Shown: piece after piece, positions 34,886-47,048 of the stretch | How positions within the stretch are numbered: position 1 is the stretch's first letter | Layout of the letters: every line of letters starts with the position of its first letter | From: Psoroptes ovis | Lineage: Eukaryota > Arthropoda > Arachnida > Sarcoptiformes > Psoroptidae | DNA length: 64,000 bases | Assembly (NCBI GenBank): GCA_002943765.1 | Contig: PQWQ01000011.1 | Span: 1,612,001-1,676,000, forward strand | Direction of reading: 5' to 3' | Translations under genes and position numbers: made by a program | Notes under the pieces: model-generated | What the model was told of the DNA's origin: nothing | Databases searched by the model: none | The model's input: the letters and a program-made list of their open reading frames with translations, nothing else

Positions 34886-35317
34886 TTAAACTAGTGACAA
34901 GACCATGCATGCAGCAAAAATGATTCCGAAATTCCAGAAAATTGAATTGAAATTACCTTTGCTACTTCCATTATAAATTTTAGGCGTAGTTTGCTGGTCA
35001 CCTTTTAGCGTCGTAGTTTTCTGGTTACCTTTTGGCGTCGTTGTACGCTGGCCACCTTTATTCGAAGTCGTAGCTTTTGATGTTGTCCTTACATCAGTGT
35101 TCTCTGTAGTTGTGTCATTATAGTCATTATAGTAATCATCATCAGATTCCGCGCCATCATGGTCAATAACTTCTTTGGCTGATATCAATATAATAGGCAA
35201 AATGATCACCATTATGATCGTGAGACGGAAAGGGTCTTAAAAGGTGTGGAAATATCAAAGAATAAATTCATTTATTATAAATCAGGGGGAAATCATTCAA
35301 ATCTTACGGAAATTCAT
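34886..35317 (-). CDS. Small secreted acidic Thr-rich protein B, 2 exons, probable GPI anchor
   Basis: Exon 1 has 10 coding nt (35308-35317, ATGAATTTCC); a 72-nt intron leads to exon 2 (34886-35235), giving 119 aa. Signal peptide MNFHPFRLTIIMVIILPIIL; acidic Tyr/Asp stretch (SDDDYYNDYNDTTT); four degenerate repeats of the type KGGQRTTTP, KGNQKTTT, KGDQQTTP; then YNGSSKGN and a hydrophobic C-terminus (FWNFGIIFAACMVLSLV). A small-residue site followed by a hydrophobic tail is the form of a GPI-anchor signal, and GAA1 of the transamidase is encoded in this window. GTAATT after SSK could be a donor, but the read-through tail makes better sense. Paralogue of protein A. Likely a mucin-like cell-surface protein; function unknown. 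Confidence 0.7.
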
Positions 35318-35427
35318 TTTGAATTTATGAATTGAAATTTAAATCTTTAAAAAATGCTTTAACAATGTGAAACTAATGCGATATGGGAATAAGATCAAAA
35401 ATTGCAGAAAAAGCTAGAATCGATCCG

Positions 35428-35435
35428 TATTTATA
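35428..35435 (-). promoter_or_regulatory. TATA box of secreted protein B gene
   Basis: TATAAATA on the minus strand, 111 bp before the start codon; identical to the octamer before the chitin-binding protein gene. Confidence 0.55.
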
Positions 35436-35610
35436 TGCAAAAATATAATTGATTAAATTGAAAGATTTCAAAGTCAAGGTTTATAGATTGATCGATTGAT
35501 TTTTTCCATTGATTTATTTATTGAAAGTAAATAACAATTCAAAATAATCTTTTAAAATAATTTTAAATGACATTTTTATGGTCTACATTTTCATTTTATT
35601 GGGATAAATT

Positions 35611-37011
35611 TCACAATTTTTCAATCATAATTGCCGATGCACCACCACCAGCATTACAAATACTTGCAACACCTAATTTACCTGGTTGTAAATGTAATGC
35701 TAAATGATTAACAATACGTGAACCAGACATACCGACTGGATGTCCAAGACTAACAGCACCACCATGAATATTTACTTTATTTAAATCTAAATTAAGTAAA
35801 CGTACATTTGCTATAGGTACACAACTAAATGCTTCATTAATTTCCCATTGATCAATGTCTTTTTGTTTACGACCTGTTGCAGCTAATAATTTTGGTATAG
35901 CGAATGATGGTGCTATTGAAAAATCAATCGGATCAACTGATGCATCAGCAAAGCCAATAATTTTAGCCAATGGTTTCAGTTGATATCGTTTCACAGCTCG
36001 ACCTGATGCTAAAACAGCAGCCGATGCACCATCATTGACTAATAATAATTCAAGTTCAAATAATTCCTAAAATAATTTAATTAAAAAAAAAACTCACTTT
36101 TACTAGCATTAGCAGCTGTAATTGTTCCATTTTCACGATCAAACACTGGTTTCAATTTTGGAAATTTACTAAAATCAACACGCCGGTATTCTTCATCTTC
36201 GTTGAATCTGTGTGCAGGTACTTGTCTGGTAGCCGGTATATCAACAGGTACAATTTCTAATTCAGTAATTTTGGCTGCAAATTTTGCACTTAATTCATAA
36301 CTACGTCTGGCATAATCATCTTGTTCTGAACGAGATATATTCATTTTTTGTGCTGTATGTTCTGCACATGCACCCATTAATTTTTTATAATAAACATCGG
36401 TGAACCCGAAAGGTAATCCATCGATCAACTGAATACCGCCATACGGTATTTCACCACGTGGTATGAAAAATGGAACGTTTGAAAAACTTTCCTGGCCACC
36501 GGCAACACCAATATCGATTTGACCACATTGAATAGCTTGAGCGATTACTTGATAAGATTTCATACCGGCTGCACATGCTTTATTCAATGAAGTTGCTGCA
36601 ACGCTTGTCGGTAGACCGGCGCCTAAAGCTGCATTTCTAGCCGGTGCTTGACCAACGCCTGCTTGTCGAACATTGCCCATAATAACTTCTTCAATCACTG
36701 TTTTGAAAAAATGAAAATGAAAATTTTAAAAAATTCAAATGGATGCTTTTCCCCTTCAACAAAAAAAATGACTTACAATCATTGGTAATATTTGTTGCAC
36801 GTTCCAATGCACCTCGAATAGCTATCGCTCCCAGTTGTGGTGAGGTAAATCGGGCAAGTTTTGAACGAAAACATCCGATCGGTGTACGTGCAGCTGATAT
36901 TATGAATACTTGATGATCATCATTTTGATTTTTCAAAATGGTTGAAATGTGACGAAATTTCAATAATTTGAATGATGATTTTTTAGAAATTTTTTGTGAT
37001 GATTGAAACAT
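35611..37011 (-). CDS. ACAT1: Acetyl-CoA acetyltransferase, mitochondrial (acetoacetyl-CoA thiolase), 3 exons
   Basis: Exons 36777-37011, 36098-36697 and 35611-36038, introns of 79 and 59 nt; 420 aa (human ACAT1 427). A basic Ser-rich leader (FRHISTILKNQ) fits a mitochondrial presequence, then FIISAARTPIGCF. The nucleophile is C120 in NKACAAGMKS, with H378 in GGAVSLGHPVG and C406 in CNAGGGASA. Exon 2 ends AANASK and exon 3 opens with INDGASAAV, so the last splice uses the second of two AGs; using the first AG would add a frame-breaking segment. The enzyme interconverts two acetyl-CoA and acetoacetyl-CoA in ketone and isoleucine metabolism. Confidence 0.95.
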
Positions 37012-37760
37012 TTAAAAATTCAGATTCGTTTAAATAATTTTTCAATTTAAATATTTATTCAAAACAAAATCAAAACATTTCTCCTTTCTCTCTCATTTGT
37101 TTCCAGCTCATTTTCATTTAATTTTTGATACGAAAACAAATACAAATCAATTAATGATAAGACAAATGCATGCATTTCATGTGTTACTCGTTTAAATGAA
37201 ATAATCAATGAAAAATCGATACAAAATCAGCGATGATTGAAATAAAATTGAGTTTATTTGAATTTTTAAAAAATACTCCAAAATACATTGATATTTACAT
37301 TTTACAAAGTATATTTGTTTTAACAGCTTAATTGATTAATTAATCAAATTATTATTAATAAAATTCATTAAATTTATTATTATCATTATTATTATTATTA
37401 TTTAAAAAATACAAAATATTTTGACCAAAATATTTGTAGGTTGTCCGCAAAGTTTTTGCTAGGTTATATTCGTAGAAAATCATTGGAAAATTTCGGCAAG
37501 AACTTTTCGGACAACCTAATATATTGAGAATATAAGAAAAAGGATGAAAAAATAAAAACAGTAAATCACATACACCTAAAAATTTTGCCTCTACCATTAA
37601 AGAAAATTATGTGTTTATTTTTTTTGACATTGATTATGTGTTTGAATTATGAAGAAATGTATGAAAATTGAAAGTTTGAAGAAAACAGAAAAATCGTGTA
37701 GTCATACATGTGTCATTGATTGGTGACAATTTTTTAAAATTTTGAAAATGTATCATTGAT
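37012..37760. other. Intergenic stretch with one MITE
   Basis: Between ABCG 3' end and ACAT1 5' end. Contains the MITE at 37436-37519 and ATT microsatellite (about 37370-37402). An 80-codon frame here (37355-37597) merely runs through the MITE. Confidence 0.65.
37436..37519. mobile_element. Palindromic mariner-type MITE, copy 8
   Basis: GTAGGTTGTCCGCAAAGTTT at the left and AACTTTTCGGACAACCTAA at the right, followed by TA. The loop GGTTATATTCGTAGAAAATC has small insertions relative to other copies. Confidence 0.85.
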
Positions 37761-39866
37761 TTAATAATGAATTTTTTTAATATGAAATTCTAAATGTGAA
37801 CTTAGGCCCGGTATGATTGCATTCGATGGTTGTTTCAGCTGTTCTTGATGATATTTCATTATACGTTCAACACGTTCACGACGATGTTCTAATGGATTTG
37901 TTTTGATAATCAATGCTGCTAATGCCATTAGACGATAAATGAAAATGTGTATCAACAACATACGAATACAATAATAAAAATAATGATCACCAGGTATTTC
38001 AAGATTATAAAGGACGGCTTGAATTTCTTTTGGTCCACAACGTTCAAAACCATATTGTAGCAATAGATTTCCTTCATTCATATATCGACAAATTGAAAAT
38101 AATGATACAATTTGAAATATATAATGTAGACTAGAAATACGGCTAAAAAAATTTGATGTCAATAACATTATGATGTAAGCAAAATTTGCCATAGCAATGA
38201 ATATAAATGAATTTTCATTGGCCATCAATGTCAAGAAATGACTTAAACCTTGAAATGCTTGCATACCAAGATTTAGTAGTAAAAATAACCACCAATAAAT
38301 GCCTGGATGAACAGTTTCATAAATATCGATTATCCACAGATAAACGGCCACGATTGCTATCATTATTATGGTTTCATATAAATATTTTGTCAAATAAAAT
38401 ATTCCTGTACTATACCATCCTATTAATATGAATTTTATTTTTATTTTTTGAAATAATGGATTACCCCCAAAAAATGAATGAAAAATTACTTACCATTACG
38501 ATGTTCATTTAGGAAAAATTTTGTCTCTTTGGCAAACGATAATCCACATTGTAACATGACTAAAAATGCAAATATATTAAATGCAAAGAAATTATATCGA
38601 CCATTACTGGTCAAATTGGTTTCCTCTTCAATGCTTGCTATTGATCGATTACATGTTTGATTGAAATCTTCTTCCATCGAAATACAACCATTGGCCAATG
38701 CGATTCTTGGATCGAAAAAATATCGCAAGAAAAATCCATAAAATATATAAATGAAAAAAAATAGTGCCCATTCTTGCCATAGATAGCCATAAATAAATGT
38801 TAAATAACGTGAACAAAGTATTGGTAATGATCCGATTGAAAAACGTATACGATTTAATGGTATACCATCGGTTACGAAACGTGTTTCAGCTTCCAAGCTT
38901 GCATCGGCTAATTTAATATTGAGATCATTATTTTGTACTAATTTCTTTACCACAGGATCGTTGTGATTCATGCATGAATATTTGATCAGTTCTTCGATAG
39001 GATATTTTGTACCGAACATATTTTGACCAGTCATTTGTGTTAAATGTTGTTGTATCATTGATGGTGGCCCAGAATAAATGCCAACACCACCTCTAGCCAG
39101 TACATAAATTTGATCAAACATATTCATTAAATCAGTATTCGGTTGATGTATACTGGCAATAATTGTTATGTTATGACGATGAACAAATTCCCGCAAACAT
39201 CCGATAACTATTTCGGCTGAATTTGAATCTAATCCACTGGTTGGTTCATCAATACAAATTAAATTTGGCATCCACATTGATGTCAATTCCAAGGCTAATG
39301 CTAGCCGTTTACGTTCACCACCTGAACAATTTTGAACCATTGTTTCGGATGTTTCCGAGAGATCTAATTCATACAATAAATTCATTGCAACTTGTTCATG
39401 ATCAACTTTCATTGAATAATTTTTCAATCTTGATGCATAAATTAGACTTTGTTTGGCTGTCAGTCCAGGCAACAAATGGCCAGAAACTTCTTGCGTAAGA
39501 TAACAGATACGAATTGGGGTGAAACGACTCAAATATATTTTGGTTTCCACACTTAATTTTGTTTTCAATTGACCATTCAATACTTTTAGCAGTGACGTTT
39601 TACCGGATCCTGATGTACCCATCAATCCATTCATTGTACCGAAACGAAATTGTCCATTCAATTCGCGTAAAATTATTTTCGAATCAGATTTACGTCGGTG
39701 TGCTGATCGTAATTCATGGATAGAGCTTGATCCGAACAATGTGAGATTTCTCCATGCAACAATAATTTTATCTCTTGAAAATTGTTCAAATTCTATTTCC
39801 GAATGTTGCTTAACACGTCTTGGTAATGGTGAAGTTTTCCTCATTACTGATGCTAATGATAAATGA

Positions 39867-39899
<33 letters not shown>

Positions 39900-42232
39900 A
39901 ATGGTGAAGATGATGATCCAGTCGATGATAGCTTTGGATAATCGATTTTTTTAGTTTTAGATCGTTGAAAACCGATCAATGGCCGGAATTGCCATGAAAA
40001 ATCAAATCGTAAAAGCATTATGACTAATGTAGTGATACGTAATATTAATGTATTCCATACGACTTGCTGTAAATTTATATAAACAGTAGCAGGATCAACA
40101 TAATATTTGTAAAGTATCACTGAAAACATATCTTCTTTATCACATCGATCAAGTCCATAAAATGACCATAATAAACCTTTTGATATGACATTTGATGCTA
40201 GCAATTGTGCTGTTTTCAATATCCATGGATCATTCATATGTTCTAAATTGATTAATAAACCATTCAGTAGACAGAGGATTATATAATAAACATATGAAAC
40301 AACTAATGATAATTCAGCATTATCCATGAAAATGACGGCAACTAATTGTCCAATACTTTGCATATAAACATTATACAACCAAAAAAGGCCGAAAAAATGA
40401 CCAAAACGATTCCAATTGATGAAATTAGTGAAAGAAATAGGATCATCAGTGATTGGTTCAACACTATTATGACCACTAGGAAAATATACAAGCATTGTTG
40501 TCACTAATGTGAATAAATTCATTTCAATAAATCGTACGAATATGTATGACCAAAAAAATGTTCCAAGCGAATACCAACGATTACGATGTTCATTACGAAA
40601 TACTTTTAATAATGGTGTAAACACTACAGATGCCATACCGACCATACCGAATCCAGTATACATTATACAAAATGATTGATAACTGACATATGTTTCCATC
40701 AATGCATCATCATTCAATTTTTGTGCACATGTTTGATTATCGGATACTAATGAATAACATCCACTAGGTCTTACCATTTGTGGATCATAGGTGAATGTCA
40801 AAAATAAAAATGATAAAATGTACATTAATATTTGCAATAGAAAAACATGGCCATTAACAATGAACACTATCCGGAAGAGACGTGATAATTGTAATAATAA
40901 ATCTCCAATCGTAAATGGTTTTAGGCGACGTGGTGTCCCCCATTGAAGAAAATCCAATCTCGATATGTGAGGTAGCAATTTTTCATTTTCAATTTCTAAT
41001 GTTCTATCTGCTAGTAAACGTACTGATTCTGATTCCAAACCATTGCATGCAATCTTTAAATATTGTTCAATTGATGGTCTCTCTGGATGATTTTCTTCAC
41101 CATTATTATTATTATTATCATGATGTTTTTCATTAATAATTTTGCTTGAATGATTAGAATTATGTTTGTTGTTGTTGTTGTTGTTGTTGTTGAGATTATT
41201 TAGATTTTGTTGTTGTAAATTTTCTTGTAATAATGCCGGCGTGCCTGAATAGATGCAAACACCTCCACGTGCTAATATATATAATTTATCAAACATTTCG
41301 ACAATTTCCGCATTCGGAGTGTGTATAGAAACGGCCACAGTCATACGATAACGATTGGCTAATTTCCTTAAACATTTCATTACTAAAAATGCTGCATTTG
41401 AATCTAATCCGGTAGTAGGTTCATCTACGAACAGCAATGATGGTGGTACTAATGACATTAATTCTTGTGCAACAGCTATACGTTTTTGTTCACCACCCGA
41501 GCAACATTCAAAACGTAAATCTAATACTGAACGATCAAGCATTAATTCATCAGTAATTGAATCGATATGTGTTTGAGCTCTTGAACGAAATTTCCATCCA
41601 TTTTTGAATAGAAATGCATGGCGTAGGATTTCTCGTACCGTTAAACGAGCAATAATTGTTTCATTAACATGTTGTTCAATGAAACCAATTCTAGGTGCTT
41701 GTCTTTCGAATTTATTCAAATAAATTTCCGAATCTCTTGTCAAACAAGAATCACGAATATTACTATTAAGACAATTAATTAGTGTAGTTTTACCAGCACC
41801 CGATGGTCCCATAAACCCCGTTAAATGATGATATTCAAGTGTACCATTGAGTCGACGTAATATAACTTTACTTGAATTTCCAAATGGTAAAAACAATAAA
41901 CGTCGACATTTAACTTCATATCTAAGGTTTCTCCATGCAAGACAAACATTTGTTTGTGGTGAATCAATTTCCAAGCTTGTATTTGATGTTTTTGATTTTG
42001 TTGTCATTGTACTATTATCACTAGTCACTGATTTATCATCATCATTATTATTATTATTATTATTTTGTATGGATGATGATTTCTTAGATGATGATGATGA
42101 TGGTGATGATGTTGTGATTGTTGTCAAAGATTTCGATGATGAAGACGATGATGATAACGTTGATGATGTCGATGATGAGGAAGGTGATGGGAAAAGTTTT
42201 GTTCTTGATAAATTTGGCGTTGTCGAAGACAT
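37761..42232 (-). CDS. Full-length ABCG-type ABC transporter, 2 exons
   Basis: Exon 1 is 38494-42232 and exon 2 37761-38419 (74-nt intron), 1465 aa. Order is NBD1-TMD1-NBD2-TMD2, nucleotide domain first, as in ABCG/PDR transporters. NBD1: Walker A GPSGAGKT (142-149), signature CSGGEQKR (244-251), Walker B LLFVDEPTTGLDS (266-278), switch His in VSIHTPN (about 304). TMD1 about 450-745. NBD2: Walker A GTSGSGKT (872-879), signature CSGGERKR (969-976), Walker B LICIDEPTSGLDS (991-1003), SIHQPN. TMD2 about 1120-1440, crossing the intron at FLNEHRNGWYS. Both ATP sites look intact. Residues 1-90 are Ser/Thr/Asn-rich; an Asn-rich insert lies at 345-380. Animal ABCG proteins are normally half-transporters of about 600-700 aa, so the double length is unusual. 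Substrate unknown, probably a lipid or xenobiotic. Confidence 0.92.
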
Positions 42233-44570
42233 TTTTGATTATTATTATTATTATCGATAGTATCGGAAGTAAAATTGAATTTATTTCAATTTTATTAATT
42301 TTATAAATAATCAAATCAAATGAATCAAATAATAATGATTGAATTGAATTGGATAAAATTGATGATTTTCGAATATTTATTAGACAAAAATTGAGATAAC
42401 TCTAAGATCAATAAAATCAATCACAAATTATTCAATTATCATTTTTCAAAAAATGTTGGTTGGTCGCTGTGTCTTGGTGATTTTCATTCAACATTTGCCA
42501 TCATTGATCTGATGAATCAAAATGAAAGTGAAAGTGAAAATGATCAACAGTTTTATCAGTGGTGGTGGTGGTGATGGTTATATGATGTTCGAATGCAACG
42601 ATCAAATGAATGAAATGAATTAAAGAATAATGAATTTGAATGATAAACATTCAACGCTATTAATCGTTGTTGATGTTGTTGTTGTTGCAATTATTGCATT
42701 TATCTTTATCTTTATTATGATTGTAATTATATCGTTCAACATTATTATCATTTTTTATCATCTTTGTGTGAAGCAAAACATGAATATTAAGGCATTCATG
42801 TGTCTTTAAGATGGTGTTCATAGGCATCAATTATTTCTATAGTCTGTACTGGAGAATCTTCATCAAAAAAAAAAAAAAAATGATCACAAAGAGAATCTGA
42901 TTTGAATAAATTAAATAAATGAACAAAATATCACATTGAATAATTTTTATTGATCAATGTACGATCAAGTGTTTTTGTGTATTTCAAAAGTGTTGAATTG
43001 ATGATGATGATGATGAATGTATAATGTGATGAATGAATGAATGAATGAATTTGCAATTGATTCGCATTTTCAAAAATCAATTTGTATTGAATTTTAAATG
43101 AAATTCAAATAAATAAATAAATCAATAAAAATACCCCATTCCAATTTAGTTAATTAAACACATCGTAGCAAGCAAACATACACACAGCAACAAAAATGGT
43201 TCATTGTCATTGTCAAGGTAAATATTTATGTTTTTGGAATTTACAAAAATTGAAGAACGAAACACCTCTTTATATTTGATTCATTTGAATTTCGCGATTT
43301 TTTAAATTTTTTTAAGAAAAATTCAAATTTTTAAAATTCTTAAAACTTTAAATCAAATATAACTGAGAATTATAATTGTGAAAATGTATTTATTTATTTA
43401 CTTGTCAGTCACAACATTGTTGTTGTCATAAATGTTTCACATGATGTTCAATGTATATAAATTCAACTTGTCAATGACATTTTTTTCGTTTATTTATTCA
43501 AATTTAGCTTAAAGAAATTCAATTACTGCCGGTTTTTCAATTCGTCGTTGTGTTTGATGTCATACTTGTTTATATTCGTGAAAAATTAATTGATTGGTCG
43601 ATTGATTGATTGATTGAAATCAATAAAAATAAATATTTACAAGATATTTAATATTTACAAATTATTCTTTTTTAGTGTTCACACAGTGAGAGATTGAGTT
43701 TCCGTTTTTCACCTTTGATTTCAAATTTTCAATAATTTCAAATTTTAAAACTTTCAATAATTTCAAATGATACGAAACAACAAACAAATAATCAAAAAGG
43801 GTTGAAATATAAATAATGAATTGGTTTGTTTGTTGTTTGTGTTTGATCATAGATCATGATTCGATCATTGAGTTTAGATGCACCGAAACAAATTTCAATT
43901 TTAATTTATTTTCTTGCCGAATAAAATGAAATATTTCAATATCAATGATTAATGGGTTTTGAACTTTTTAAATAATAATTGAAGCAATTTGAACGAAGGC
44001 ATTGATCGATATAAAAAAAAAAAAAAAAATTGATCACACAATGATTGGTTTGCACCGATATGAACAAGTCGAAAACCACATACCTATACACATGCACATA
44101 CAAATACAAATACACACCTTTAAAATGGTTCATCAAAATCAAATGATCAAATCAGATCTGATTTCAAAGATATTAATGCACTAATTCAATTCATTACACC
44201 CTAATTACCCATTTTGAAATTTTCAAAAACAAATTTGATTCGAAGAAAATTGAATTGATTAATTAATTATTTCATAGTCATTCATTTATCATTTATCGGT
44301 TTATCATCGGTTTATCATCGATGATCGATCAGAATATTACGAAATAAACAAACAAATAAATAAACGAAGCAGAAAAAATAATAACAAAAGTCAAACGAAC
44401 AACAGCGAAAATAGTCGGCGAAAAAATTTGAAAAAATTGAAATCAAAGCACATCCGATCAATCAGTCACAGTCTTTTTTCATTTTTTCAAAGGTAAAACT
44501 TGTTTCTTGTCAAATTATAAGATTGGAAAAATTTTAAAGAGTTTTTTCTTTGAGGATTGGAAAAATAATA

Positions 44571-44652
44571 TTAGGTTGTCCAATAAGTTCTTGCCGTTTT
44601 TTAAATGTTTTTTTTGGCTCGAAAAACGGCAAGAACTTATGGGACAACCGAA
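44571..44652. mobile_element. Palindromic mariner-type MITE, copy 9 (variant loop)
   Basis: TTAGGTTGTCCAATAAGTTC and GAACTTATGGGACAACCGAA; the stem continues with TTGCCGTTTTT/AAAAACGGCAA. The loop TAAATGTTTTTTTTGGCTC is unlike the other copies. Confidence 0.85.
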
Positions 44653-45632
44653 ATAATATTTGACTGATTTTTTTGGGAGGCCGGGATAAAATGAAGAAAA
44701 TGAAAACATGAAACCGGGAAATACACTTGGCATTATTATTATTATTATTATGATTATTATTATTTGATTATTATCATCAATGACGTTATTGTGTGTCTGT
44801 GTATGTTGTTGTTGTTGAATGGTAAACAAACATCCACGTACTTATAAACATCTTTTTGGACACGTACAACGCAAAAGCACGTACACTCTCATATGCGGAC
44901 ACGGCAAAAATTATTTTTCCTGAAACAAACAAACAAACAAATGCACAGACATAAAGATAAACATGGAATTTACAAAAAAAACATCTCATGAGATTGATTG
45001 TTTTTTCATGTTTCGATCATATTTTTCTGTTATTCAACCATTTTGTTATACATTTCTCAAGGTGGTGTGTAGTACTTTTAAAATTATTATTATTTTCCAT
45101 TTATTTTCCATAATCGAATTTGTTATTGTAATCAATTAAATTCAATGATCAAATTCAATAAGAGTAAACAAACAAGCTACCTTTAAACAAACCCTTCAAA
45201 ACAAAAATAAGGTTAAAATCAATCATTTCTGTATGGAAATGAATTTAAATTTCATTTCAATTCAATTCAATCATTCAAAATCAATGAGATAATTATTATT
45301 GATTGATTCATTATTTCTTTCATTTTCTTGTGCCCATACCTTGGTCTGATCATAATGATTGAAATTTCTCTTTTTCTTTGCAAAAATTCGACGACAAATT
45401 AAATCGCGGGCTGTCAAGGCACTAAGTTCCTTTCGGTACATGAACATTATTTACTTGTTTCGAACATCTATATGTTCGGTTATTATTATTATTATTATTA
45501 TTATCACTTGCTATTTCTCACTTATTTTCTATTTATTTGTTCGAAAATAACCCGAAACAAACAAAGAGTTCGGAAATGAAATGAATTAATTTGAACGAAA
45601 AAGAGAGCGAGAGAAAGTGATTGAGAAATGTA

Positions 45633-45712
45633 TTCGGTTGTCCCATAAATTCTTGCCGGTTATATCGTAGCGAATCATTCGAAAAACGGCAAGAACTTAT
45701 TGGACAACCTAA
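45633..45712. mobile_element. Palindromic mariner-type MITE, copy 10
   Basis: TTCGGTTGTCCCATAAATTC and GAACTTATTGGACAACCTAA, TA at the left flank; loop GGTTATATCGTAGCGAATC. Ends in -CATAAATTC/-AACTTATTGG pair it with copies 3 and 9 (AATAAG type) rather than the GAAAAG type. Confidence 0.85.
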
Positions 45713-45978
45713 ATATATAATTAAATATTTTAATAATTTTCAATATTAAAAGTGTGAAATTTATAATTTTTACTCTCTCTTTCTTTTTTACATCAATGAA
45801 TTTCTCGAAATTTTGAACAATCGAGTAATAATGATGATGATGATCGAAAATTTTCTCGAAATTATCGACATCGTTCGGGTAATAACAAACAAACAAACAA
45901 GCATACATTATAATCGAGCAATTAAATCATAAACGGATTTTCCGTTTGATTTTTTCACTTAGTTTGCCCGTCCATATT

Positions 45979-46022
45979 ACTCTTTGCAATTACCTCTTTG
46001 CGATTTACCTCTTTGCAATTGC
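45979..46022. repeat. Three-unit 15-bp tandem repeat
   Basis: Units of the form CTCTTTGCAATTAC, CTCTTTGCGATTTAC and CTCTTTGCAATTGC follow each other directly in non-coding DNA. Confidence 0.8.
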
Positions 46023-46929
46023 TAACGCGTGCTAAAACATATAATAATCAAAATGATCTCTTTATAATAATGAGTTTATTTGTTTTTGCACAATTTTTCA
46101 AATGCTCATTTCAAATCAATGATTGAATGAAAAATTCAATTATCATTTTTCATTCAATTCTTCGAAACAAAAACAATTAAATTAATTGATTGATTGATTG
46201 ATTGATTGATCGATTCGTTTTCTGTTTCAAAACTTTGTTTATTGAATGATTATATGATTTATACTCATATCAATGAATGGAAGAGGAAATTATTTTCTTT
46301 GAATTATAAACACTTGACAAGTGTTATAATAACACTAGATATCCATCTTCGTAATCAATTATCTTTGTCATCTATTATCTTTATGATGATATATTATGAT
46401 TGTTTGAATCATTGAAACACACAAAAACACACACAAATTGTTTGAAATGGTTATTTGACTTTTACATGTTTTAAATCAATTCAACTTGTTACCATAATGC
46501 ATTGATGTATGAATTTTACATTATGATTCAAACAATGAAACAACATTGATGTTTGTCAATGATAATAGGATTCATTTACTTGTCAAAAAAATTCAATTAA
46601 CCAATGTTCATTGTTCTTATTTCCCAAATGAATTATGAAATTAAAACAAACATTACCACACACATCTTGGTCTAATTTTGATACCAAGAAACTCAGTGTT
46701 TAGTAGCAGTACATTCAATCATAGAAATTCATGGGAAAATTACAAAATCGATAATAAAACTAATAATGATCGATTTCAATTTTATCTTGATTGACATTAA
46801 TTATTGTAATTCAATATTTTCTTATCTGTAATCTGTATCTGTAATCCGAAAAAAATCAATGATTATTTGTATCGATTTCAATTTCAAATTTTTTTTTGCT
46901 CAATAATTTGTTCAACATTGGAAAATTTA

Positions 46930-47048
46930 CAGGGTTTAAAGTTCTAATTCGTAGTTTTAAAATTAAATTTCGTAATTATACCATTTAAAATTTCATTAAA
47001 AACTACGAAAATTAACTTTAAAACTTTGAATAAAAACTTTAAACCCTG
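46930..47048. mobile_element. CAGGG-ended inverted-repeat element (119 bp MITE)
   Basis: CAGGGTTTAAAGTT at 46930-46943 is exactly inverted at the right end (AACTTTAAACCCTG, 47035-47048). Inner parts are also inverted (CGTAGTTTTAAAATTAA versus TTTCATTAAAAACTACG). CAGGG termini occur in hAT-type MITEs, but I see no 8-bp target duplication, so the superfamily is open. Confidence 0.75.

Noticed and set aside
37355..37597. 80-codon minus-strand frame
   Set aside because: It runs through MITE copy 8 and an ATT microsatellite.
41847..42314. Frames opposite the ABCG N-terminus
   Set aside because: Shadows of the poly-Ser (TCA/GAT) and poly-Asn codons of the transporter.
43196..43217. Short first-exon-like MVHCHCQ with a GTAAAT donor, possible metallothionein start
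   Set aside because: A Cys-rich frame occurs near 43410 (HCCCHKCF), but the phases do not match across a GT-AG intron.
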